DNA of 64,000 bases from Rhodococcus sp. (in: high G+C Gram-positive bacteria) (GTDB taxonomy: Bacteria > Actinomycetota > Actinomycetes > Mycobacteriales > Mycobacteriaceae). The stretch covers positions 85,158 through 149,157 of the forward strand of contig NZ_JAHFVG010000012.1 of assembly GCF_023264675.1 (NCBI RefSeq), read 5' to 3'. The stretch's first letter is position 1; each line of letters opens with the position of its first letter. Position numbers and translations under genes: made by a program. Positions 57,190 to 64,000 of this stretch are shown piece by piece. Under the pieces are notes generated by a model that was not told where the DNA came from, searched no databases, and worked only from the letters and a program-made list of their open reading frames with translations.

Positions 57190-59289
57190 TCACCACCAAC
57201 CGGTCGCCGATGAGATCTGGCGGCCCAACTCCGTGGTCAGCGTGCGCATGTAGGTGGCAGTGAGGTGATGTTCGTCGCGGTAGATCACCACGTTCCCTTC
57301 GACGGCGCGGCACACCGGGCCGTCGCATACCGCGTTGGTCAGATCGAGTGGCAGGACGGTCGGGAGCCGGAACGAAGCGGCCAGCGCAGGATTGAGTGCA
57401 TCGAGCGCACGATCCTTGCGCATCCCACAGGACGTCGCCGTGCCGCCGTCGGCCAGGCAGTCGATTGCGCGGTACTCGACACCGTCACGTTCGAGCCACG
57501 GGGTGTCGCGCATCGCAAGTATCGGTATGTCTGCCGAGGTCAGCTCGTTCCACACCTGGACGTACCAGTCGGGGGTGTAGTCGCCCGGCCCGTCTTCCCG
57601 CGGACGCGTTGCGGTGGTGAAGACGTAGTCGGGATGCAGGTCTTCGATCCTGTCGAGCGTGGTGCGAGTCCAGTCGAGACAGTCCGGATATTCGCTGTCG
57701 CCCAGCATCGGCATCGCTCCGAGCGTGAGTGGACAGCCCATCTTCAGAAACGTCACGACGCGGAAGTTCTGGTCTCGGCCGAGGGTGTCGAGCGCGGTCA
57801 CCCAATGTTCGGCGTGGGAGCTGCCGGCGAGCACGATCGTCCTCGTCGCGGACAGGTCGCCGTACTCGCAGCTGAGGGCATCGCGCGTCTCGAAGTCGGC
57901 GATGCAGCCCTCGATGGTCGTGATCGGAAGGTCTTCGGGGGCCGAGAACAACGCAGGGGTGACCTCGGCGTCGTCGGCAACTATCCCGTCGGTGAGTTTC
58001 AATGCGCCGGGATGGGTGACGGGGTCGACGGCGTCGCCTGCCTGGAGGTCGGCGATCGACCGTTGTATGTAGTAGCTCCATCCGAAGGATCCCGCAACGA
58101 GAGTCGCCGCCAAGACTGCAGCCGTCGCCGTGATCGCAATTCGCGGAGCCGACTTCGGCGGCGCTTGCAACGGTTTCTCGATCACGCGCACCGTCAGCAT
58201 CGCGAGGAGAACGGACGCCGCGACGATGCAGGCGCCGGTGGCGATGTCCGCGGTCGGTTCACCGGTGTAGGCCAGGGTGAAAATCAATATCGGCCAGTGC
58301 CAGAGGTACAGCGGAAAAGCGATGGAACCGAGCCAGAGGCCGAACCGGGTGCCGAGCAGGTGCGCGACGGGAGTGTTCGGGCCGGCAACGACCAGTGCGA
58401 GGGTGGCGAGCACGGGAAACAATGCCAGGGGCCCGGGGAACTCGTCGACGCCGTCGAAGATGAATCCGCAGGAGACGACGGCTGCCAAGCCGACTACCGC
58501 GAGCGTTGTTCGGGCGATTTTCGACAGCCTTGATTGCGATGAGGATTCGGACGCCGGGATCCGTGAGGCGAACAGTGCGGCTACTGCAGCGCCGAGCAGG
58601 ATCTCCCACAGCCGCGCGCCGGTGTCGTAGTAGTTCCACGATTGCAGTCTCGCGGTGCCGTCGGCGGCATAGACGAACGACAGCACTGCTGCTCCGGCGA
58701 ACAGAACCAGGTACACACGTGGGTTCGGACCGGCTCGGTGAGCGCCGCGCGAGCGACGAAGCACCCATGCGAGGCCGAATACGACTGCGACGGCGATTGC
58801 ATAGAACTGAAACTGAACGGCGACGGACCACAGATGCTGCAGCGGGCTCACGTTCGGATCAGCGGCCAGGTAATCCTGGGATGTCCAGGCGAGCTCCCAG
58901 TTGGCGTAGAAGAAGACGCCGGAAATCAATTGATTGCCGATGTCGACCCACCGGGTCCGCGGCAACAGTAGGAGTGTGGCCACTGCAACGCCGACCAGAA
59001 CGAGAACGAGTGGCGGGCCGAGTCGGCGAAGTACTCGCCCCAGGCGCGCGAACGGATCGATAGATCCCCCGGATCGGGCAGTTCGGATGAGCGACGCAGT
59101 GAAGAAGAAACCCGTGAGGGTGAGGAAGACGTCGACCCCGCCCGATACTCGGCCCATCCAGATATGGAAGACGACGACGAGTGCGATTGCCACGCCGCGC
59201 AATCCGTTGAGATCGTGCCTGACGGCTGGACGCGATACGAGCGGCTCGACCTGCTCGGCAACGCCTGCTGGTTGGTACTGGGCGTGCAT
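57190..59289 (-). CDS. Acyltransferase-3 / SGNH-domain membrane protein (OafA-like)
   Basis: 699 aa from ATG 59289; a longer frame upstream to 59649 has no likely start. The N-terminal half has ten membrane segments with RHDLNGLRGVAIALVVVFHIW and GVDVFLTLTGFFFTASLI, typical of acyltransferase-3 proteins. The C-terminal half is an extracellular SGNH domain with VLAGSSHAEHW (nucleophile Ser) and YRDEHHLTATYM (catalytic His). Moves acyl groups, probably acetyl or succinyl, onto an envelope sugar. Its position upstream of treX matches Rv1565c. Substrate not known. Confidence 0.9.
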   Translation of the reverse strand: MHAQYQPAGVAEQVEPLVSRPAVRHDLNGLRGVAIALVVVFHIWMGRVSGGVDVFLTLTGFFFTASLIRTARSGGSIDPFARLGRVLRRLGPPLVLVLVGVAVATLLLLPRTRWVDIGNQLISGVFFYANWELAWTSQDYLAADPNVSPLQHLWSVAVQFQFYAIAVAVVFGLAWVLRRSRGAHRAGPNPRVYLVLFAGAAVLSFVYAADGTARLQSWNYYDTGARLWEILLGAAVAALFASRIPASESSSQSRLSKIARTTLAVVGLAAVVSCGFIFDGVDEFPGPLALFPVLATLALVVAGPNTPVAHLLGTRFGLWLGSIAFPLYLWHWPILIFTLAYTGEPTADIATGACIVAASVLLAMLTVRVIEKPLQAPPKSAPRIAITATAAVLAATLVAGSFGWSYYIQRSIADLQAGDAVDPVTHPGALKLTDGIVADDAEVTPALFSAPEDLPITTIEGCIADFETRDALSCEYGDLSATRTIVLAGSSHAEHWVTALDTLGRDQNFRVVTFLKMGCPLTLGAMPMLGDSEYPDCLDWTRTTLDRIEDLHPDYVFTTATRPREDGPGDYTPDWYVQVWNELTSADIPILAMRDTPWLERDGVEYRAIDCLADGGTATSCGMRKDRALDALNPALAASFRLPTVLPLDLTNAVCDGPVCRAVEGNVVIYRDEHHLTATYMRTLTTELGRQISSATGWW

Positions 59290-59627
59290 AAGAGGGTGAA
59301 AGCTCCAGCGGTCGGCGATTATCGGGGACTCGGTGCAGTAACTCGTCCGAACGATACTGTGCCTGGACGTCCGGTGAACAATCAACCAACAGTCGCCGCT
59401 GGTAAAGCGCGTGGTGCGCCGACGTGTGGAACGAGCGCGTGGGAAGCCGCGCGGCGGGCGACAGCGATTGTGCACCCGAATCCGGCACAGGTTTCTCGGC
59501 AGCCTCCGAGCCCTTCGCGGATTGATGGCTTGCGCACCTATCAGGCGTGTGCAAGTATTTATCACGCGCCTGCAACTAAAGGCATACGCCAGGTATCGGC
59601 GAACGCATCGATCGAGGGGAAACTGAC
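59290..59627. other. 338-base gap between divergent genes
   Basis: No coding frame believed. A feature near 59528-59575 holds TTGCGCAC and GTGTGCAA as a near-inverted repeat, then CAGGCG matched by CGCCTG, and TATTTAT, a possible operator/promoter for the MFS gene. The rest shows nothing clear. Confidence 0.5.
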
Positions 59628-60794
59628 ATGCCATTGGGTTTGCTTGCACTTGCCATCGGAGGGTTCGGGATAGGACTCACCGAGTTCGTGATCATGGGTC
59701 TCCTTCCGGACGTCGCCGCCGATTTCGGCGTGAGCGAGGCGGTCGCCGGGTGGCTCATCACCGGATACGCGCTCAGCGTCGTCGTCGGCGCGCTCGTCGT
59801 CACGGCGCTCGTCACTCGGTTCCCTCGCAAGAATGTTCTCGTCGCGCTGCTGGGGCTGTTCATCGCCGGAAACTTCTTGTCGGCAATCGCCGGATCCTAC
59901 GAAGCGATGATGGTGGGCAGAATCGTCGCAGCACTGTGTCACGGCGCGTTCTTCGGAATCGGAGCCGTCGTCGCAGCGTCGATGGTCGCGCCGAACAAAA
60001 AGGCCGGTGCGATCGCGATGATGTTCGCCGGCCTCACCGCGGCGAATGTTCTCGGAGTCCCGTTCGGCACGTTTCTCGGCCAGAGTCACGGCTGGCGCTC
60101 GACGTTCTGGGCAATCACTGCAATCGGAGTAATCGCACTCGTCGGGATCGTCGCGCTCGTTCCACGAGCCGAGGACGCTGCGCCGACCAGCCTTCGCCGT
60201 GAGATGCGGGCCTTCCGTAGTGGGCAAGTGTGGTTTTCGATCGCAGTGACCGTTCTCGGTTACGGAGGAATGTTCGGTGCATTCACCTACATCGCCTACA
60301 CACTCACCGAGGTCGGTGGGTTCGCGTCGTCGTCGGTCCCATGGCTGCTCGTACTCTTCGGCGTCGGACTGTTCGTCGGAAACTACCTCGGCGGAACGGC
60401 CGCCGATCGAAATCTCACAGTCACCTTGCTCTCGTTGCTCTCGGCGCTGACCGTCGTCCTCGTGGCATTCGCATTCTCCGCCGAAAGCCAACTGGCGACT
60501 GTCGTTTCGCTGTTCCTCATGGGTGCATTCGGCTTCGCCACCGTCCCTGCTCTGCAAATGCGAGTCATGTCCTTTGCTGCCGAGGCGCCGACAATGGCCT
60601 CGGGTGCGAACATCGCCGCCTTCAACCTCGGAAATGCGCTCGGCGCGTGGATCGGCGGATTGACCATCAGCGCGGGCCTGGGTTACACGTCGCCGATCTG
60701 GGCCGGAGCAGCCATCACCGTCGCGGCTGTCGTCGTCCTGCTCGTCGCCACAGCGCGCCTGCGCCTCAGCGAACGCGAACCGGTCTCGGTGTGA
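59628..60794 (+). CDS. MFS exporter (DHA1 AraJ/YdhP type, 12 segments)
   Basis: 388 aa. About 12 membrane segments. TEFVIMGLLPDVAADFGVS, GALVVTALVTRFPRKNVLVALLGLF and LCHGAFFGIGAVVAASMVAPNKKAGAIAMMF match the DHA1 group that includes YdhP/AraJ and chloramphenicol exporters. Substrate unknown. No regulator gene is adjacent; the operator-like repeats lie upstream in the gap. Confidence 0.88.
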   Translation: MPLGLLALAIGGFGIGLTEFVIMGLLPDVAADFGVSEAVAGWLITGYALSVVVGALVVTALVTRFPRKNVLVALLGLFIAGNFLSAIAGSYEAMMVGRIVAALCHGAFFGIGAVVAASMVAPNKKAGAIAMMFAGLTAANVLGVPFGTFLGQSHGWRSTFWAITAIGVIALVGIVALVPRAEDAAPTSLRREMRAFRSGQVWFSIAVTVLGYGGMFGAFTYIAYTLTEVGGFASSSVPWLLVLFGVGLFVGNYLGGTAADRNLTVTLLSLLSALTVVLVAFAFSAESQLATVVSLFLMGAFGFATVPALQMRVMSFAAEAPTMASGANIAAFNLGNALGAWIGGLTISAGLGYTSPIWAGAAITVAAVVVLLVATARLRLSEREPVSV

Positions 60795-60849
60795 ATCCGC
60801 GACAGTGCGTCCTCGCTTGCTATAGTTCCGCATTTCGGGGGAGGCGTGG

Positions 60850-61983
60850 ATGACTGTGATTCGGTCGATGTTCGTGCTGGTGATCGTGGCGATGGTGGCT
60901 GGATTGCCGGGCGCAATCGCCGCCGCCGACCCATCGACCGTGTGGCTGTGCAAGCCCGGCGCGACACCCGATCCGTGCGAGGGAAGTCAGGCGACCACCG
61001 ACGTGGCGTCGGGAACCGTCCAGGATCAGACGCAGCCGGGTGGGCCTCCCGTCGACTGCTTCTACGTCTATCCGACCGTGTCGTTTCAACCCGGCCCGAA
61101 CGCGAGCGATACTGCCGGAATCGAACAGCAGGTCATCGCCCAGCAACAAGCGCAGCGGTTCTCCTCGCACTGCCGAGTGTTCGCGCCGGTATACCGTCAG
61201 AGCACGCTGCTCGGACTGGCCACCTCACCCGGTGATGCCCGCTCCGATGCGCTGGGGACTGCCTACGGCGATATCGAACGCGCGTGGGACGACTACATGT
61301 CTCACTACAACGGTGGCCGGGGCGTTGTGCTCATCGGGCATTCACAGGGCAGCTATCTGTTGAGAGCACTGATTCGTCATCACATCGATGCGGCGCCCGC
61401 GGCGCGGCGCAGTATCGTCTCGGCACTGCTGCTCGGCGGCAACGTCCTGGTGAAGCGCGGCCAGACCGTCGGCGGTGACTTCGAGAACATTCCCGCGTGC
61501 ACCGCCGAGGATCAGATCGGTTGTGTCATCGCGTTTTCCACGTTCAACGATGTCCCGCCTGCGGACTCACGATTCGGGCGTTCCCCGGAGTCGGACACAT
61601 ACGGCGAGCGACTCGACCTCCCCTGGGGCCCCGACTACGACGTGCTCTGCACCAACCCGGCTTCACTCGGCGCCAACGACCGCCGCCCGATCGACTCGGT
61701 CCTTCGCACCCTGGTAGAAGTGCCGGGCGCGCACCCGGTCGTTGCCGATGCGAACGCGCTCGTTGCGTCGACGCCGTTCGTGGTTCCTGCCGAGCACTAC
61801 AGCGCGCGGTGCGAAATGGATGGCGGTGCACATGTTCTCCGGATCGACGGCGCCGATGCAGCGTCGCTGCGTCCGCTGCCCACGGCGCAGTGGGGTCTTC
61901 ATCTGTCGGATGTGAACATCGCCCTCGGAACACTCACCGACATCGTCGACAAACAGATTCGGACGTACCTCACGCAGCGTTAG
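60850..61983 (+). CDS. Secreted DUF3089 (alpha/beta hydrolase-like) protein
   Basis: 377 aa from ATG 60850. Signal peptide (VIRSMFVLVIVAMVAGLPGAIAAADP, cleaved near residue 26). DUF3089 domain: DCFYVYPTVSFQPG, then GHSQGSYLLRALI (nucleophile Ser in GxSxG) and four to six Cys likely in disulphides. Catalytic His is probably near the WGLHLSDVN end. A secreted lipase/esterase-like role is inferred. The stop overlaps the converging antiporter gene by 3 bases. Confidence 0.85.
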   Translation: MTVIRSMFVLVIVAMVAGLPGAIAAADPSTVWLCKPGATPDPCEGSQATTDVASGTVQDQTQPGGPPVDCFYVYPTVSFQPGPNASDTAGIEQQVIAQQQAQRFSSHCRVFAPVYRQSTLLGLATSPGDARSDALGTAYGDIERAWDDYMSHYNGGRGVVLIGHSQGSYLLRALIRHHIDAAPAARRSIVSALLLGGNVLVKRGQTVGGDFENIPACTAEDQIGCVIAFSTFNDVPPADSRFGRSPESDTYGERLDLPWGPDYDVLCTNPASLGANDRRPIDSVLRTLVEVPGAHPVVADANALVASTPFVVPAEHYSARCEMDGGAHVLRIDGADAASLRPLPTAQWGLHLSDVNIALGTLTDIVDKQIRTYLTQR

Positions 61984-63569
61984 ATATCGGTTCGACTGCG
62001 CAGTTCCAGACCGATTTGTTCTGCATCGAGTCGTGTAAGAGGGCGCTGCAGCGATTCGGCGCTGTACAGGCCGTCGTCGCGCGCATCCAACAGTGCGGTT
62101 CGCTGCGCGGCGATCACGTCCAGTCTTGATGCTCCGTCGCCGACTTGGACGGCGTCGAGTAACTTCGCGATCTGTTGGTACTCGGAGTGATCTTCCTTCT
62201 CGTCGATCGTGGTGTCGGGCGTGACCCACCCGACGACACGTTTCAACGTTCCACCCTGAATCAGCAGCGAACCTGCGGCGACGAGGAAAGCAATGAAGAT
62301 CAGCAGGGAGCGAGAAGGAGTATCGTCCGGAAGTGTTTGTGCCGCAGCGAGTGTGACAGCGCCGCGCATGCCCGCCCAGACCACGACCGTGCCGTCTCGC
62401 CAGTCCAGTGGGGCATCGAGGAAGTAGTCGATGTCGGCCAGACCCCGTCGGATTCTGGTCCGGATGCGCTCGATCTGATTCTCGGACGGTCGACGGCGGC
62501 CTCGGCCACCGGTTCCGTCCGGGTTGTCGAGTCGTTGCGCCGCGTCGGACAGGCGGGGCTTCATCCGTTCACCGCGTGCCGCTCGCCTGCGCAACCACCG
62601 AATCAGGGGAGCGACGAATGCACCGCGGACCACGATCGTGATCACCAGAGCACTTGCTGCGATCAACCCGGCACGGCCGATTCCCTCGTGATCGTCGACG
62701 ACGTCGGCGATGATCGTCGCGAGTTCGAGGCCCATCGTCAAGAACACCGCACCTTCGAGGACGAGTTCGACGGCTCGCCAGTTCTGGGTGTCGGAAAGAC
62801 GGTGGCGCGGAGAGAGCCTGCGCGCTGCGCCGTGACCGGTCACGAGACCGGCAACCACAGCCGCGACCAGTCCCGACGCCCCGAGTTCTTCCGCGGGAAT
62901 CGATGCGAGGAAGGGGACGGTGAACGAGATGACAGTGTTCACGGTTGAATCGGACACGCGGGAACGAATCCGAAGATTGATCTTGCCCACCGCGAACCCG
63001 ATCGCGGCGGCGACGGCAACGGCGTAGACGAAATCCCCGAGGACACCCCACAGCGATACGGACGCAGCAGCGCCGGCGACGGCAGTTCGCAGCAGTACCA
63101 GCGCCGTGGCGTCGTTGAGCAATCCCTCGCCCTCGAGGATCGATACGACCCGTCGGGACACCGGCAGACCGCGCACGATCGAGGTGGCAACGGCGTCGGT
63201 AGGGCTGACGATGGCGCCGAGGGCGATGCCCCACCAGATGTTCAGGTCAGGAACGATCCAGCTGAAGAAGAACCCGAGCGCCACCGCGCTGATGACCACC
63301 AGTAGTACGGACAGGCCGCCGATAGCACCGAACTCGCGCCTGAAATCCATCGTCGGCATGGATACCGATGCCGAATACAGAAGCGGAGGAAGAACACCCG
63401 CGAGTATCCATTCGGGATCGATCTCGACTTCGGGAACGAAGGGCAGGAGGCTGACGCCGATGCCGATCAGCACGAGCAGCAGTGGCGCTGCGACCCCGAT
63501 TCGATCGCCGAGCACCGACGCGGCGACGATGGCGAGCAGACCGAGCACCATCACGACCAGAAGTTCCAC
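61980..63569 (-). CDS. Na+/H+ antiporter (CPA1 type)
   Basis: 529 aa. About 12 membrane segments. Family motifs: LPPLLYSASVSMPTMDFRRE, ALGAIVSPTDAVATSIV (ion-site TD), and ILEGEGLLNDATALVLLR (ion-site ND). A cytoplasmic basic tail of about 130 residues follows, ending in a helical RTALLDARDDGLYSAESLQRPLTRLDAEQIGLELR. Exchanges sodium or potassium for protons. Its stop overlaps the converging DUF3089 gene. Confidence 0.92.
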   Translation of the reverse strand: MELLVVMVLGLLAIVAASVLGDRIGVAAPLLLVLIGIGVSLLPFVPEVEIDPEWILAGVLPPLLYSASVSMPTMDFRREFGAIGGLSVLLVVISAVALGFFFSWIVPDLNIWWGIALGAIVSPTDAVATSIVRGLPVSRRVVSILEGEGLLNDATALVLLRTAVAGAAASVSLWGVLGDFVYAVAVAAAIGFAVGKINLRIRSRVSDSTVNTVISFTVPFLASIPAEELGASGLVAAVVAGLVTGHGAARRLSPRHRLSDTQNWRAVELVLEGAVFLTMGLELATIIADVVDDHEGIGRAGLIAASALVITIVVRGAFVAPLIRWLRRRAARGERMKPRLSDAAQRLDNPDGTGGRGRRRPSENQIERIRTRIRRGLADIDYFLDAPLDWRDGTVVVWAGMRGAVTLAAAQTLPDDTPSRSLLIFIAFLVAAGSLLIQGGTLKRVVGWVTPDTTIDEKEDHSEYQQIAKLLDAVQVGDGASRLDVIAAQRTALLDARDDGLYSAESLQRPLTRLDAEQIGLELRSRTDI

Positions 63570-63604
63570 AGACGTTCCCCTTCACACGACAGATGACCGA
63601 AACG

Positions 63605-63638
63605 AAAAAATGGCCCCGAGCGAGTGGCTCGGGACCAT
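63605..63638 (-). terminator. Intrinsic terminator of msrA
   Basis: On the minus strand a hairpin (CCCGAGC-N5-GCTCGGG, with flanking ATGG/CCAT pairs) is followed by six T bases, complementary to AAAAAA at 63605-63610. It starts 14 bases after the msrA stop and precedes the antiporter gene on the same strand. Confidence 0.88.
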
Positions 63639-63651
63639 TGTTGTCGAATCT

Positions 63652-64000
63652 TTAGTTGGCGACAGCCTCGCGGTGCGGCAACTTCCAGCCGGGACGAGCG
63701 AAGTGGCACGTGTAGCCGCTCGGGTAGTTCTGCAGGTAGTCCTGGTGCTCGGGCTCTGCCTCCCAGAACGGGCCTGACGGGGTTACCTCGGTGACCACCT
63801 TTCCCGGCCACAGACCGGAGGCGTCCACATCGGCGATGGTGTCGAGTGCGACCTTCTTCTGCTCTTCGCTCGTGTAGAAGATCGCGGACCTGTAGCTGAC
63901 CCCGATGTCGTTTCCCTGGCGGTTCTTCGTCGACGGATCGTGAATTTGAAAGAAGAACTCGAGCAGGTCGCGGTACGAGATCACGGACGGATCGAAGACG
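63652..64000 (-). CDS. msrA: Peptide-methionine (S)-S-oxide reductase MsrA (5' part outside window)
   Basis: The last 116 codons or so of msrA, open to the right edge. [44 protein letters not shown] and [23 protein letters not shown] are standard MsrA motifs. The catalytic GCFW near the N-terminus lies beyond the edge. Repairs oxidised methionine. Its terminator follows. Confidence 0.95.
   Translation of the reverse strand, partial: VFDPSVISYRDLLEFFFQIHDPSTKNRQGNDIGVSYRSAIFYTSEEQKKVALDTIADVDASGLWPGKVVTEVTPSGPFWEAEPEHQDYLQNYPSGYTCHFARPGWKLPHREAVAN

Noticed and set aside
1..64000. Mobile elements, phage genes or defence islands
   Set aside because: All recognised genes are core or common accessory functions; no transposase, integrase or terminal inverted repeats were found.

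Overview
The window looks like chromosomal core DNA of a mycolic-acid actinobacterium, most likely Rhodococcus in the broad sense. Evidence: GC-rich codon use with many GTG and TTG starts, a complete actinobacterial division/cell-wall (dcw) cluster ending in sepF-yggT-wag31, MurE with the DNPR motif of meso-diaminopimelate ligases, an F420-type Ddn-like oxidoreductase, an Mtb12-like lipoprotein, TreXYZ trehalose synthesis, and a CrtO/CruF/glycosyltransferase carotenoid set of the kind known from Rhodococcus. Species cannot be fixed by reading alone. No rRNA, tRNA, insertion sequence, prophage or CRISPR was seen.

Layout. (1) 1-4728, minus strand: GNAT acetyltransferase, CrtO-type carotene ketolase, CruF-type hydratase, LppM-like lipoprotein, and a family 2 glycosyltransferase running off the left edge; the last four form one compact set. 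(2) 4736-7105: a promoter with a perfect SOS box ahead of a HEPN-domain gene, a DUF3040 membrane protein, a structured 586-base gap, then mraZ behind an array of MraZ-type TGGGN repeats. (3) 7322-27654: rsmH, ftsL, ftsI, murE, murF, mraY, murD, ftsW, murG, murC, ftsQ, ftsZ, pgeF, yggS, sepF, yggT, wag31 and a small membrane protein. Most joints are 4-base stop/start overlaps. (4) 27731-33137: a T-box leader, ileS, def, dinB. (5) 33293-44087: three lipoproteins, lspA, an RluA-family pseudouridine synthase, two envelope proteins (DUF2207 and LemA), dnaE. (6) 44168-44857: a small membrane gene and seven 51-bp tandem repeats with palindromic cores. (7) 44945-50725: Ddn-like oxidoreductase, PoxB-like enzyme, ilvA, and a divergent TetR/MFS pair. 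(8) 50743-59289, minus strand: treZ, treY, treX and an acyltransferase-3/SGNH protein. (9) 59628-64000: an MFS exporter, a DUF3089 protein, a Na+/H+ antiporter and the 3' part of msrA.

Compared from memory with M. tuberculosis, regions 1-3 match the Rv2174-Rv2144c block and regions 4-8 match the Rv1536-Rv1565c block; here the two are joined just upstream of ileS. The strongest non-coding signals are the SOS box at 4774, the MraZ operator at 6607-6664, duplicated stem-loops at 7146-7222, a 22-bp GAAA-loop hairpin at 6198, the ileS T-box at 27731, and the 51-bp repeat array at 44518. No gene cluster looks like a wholly new system; the novelty is in these intergenic elements and in the SOS-linked HEPN gene.
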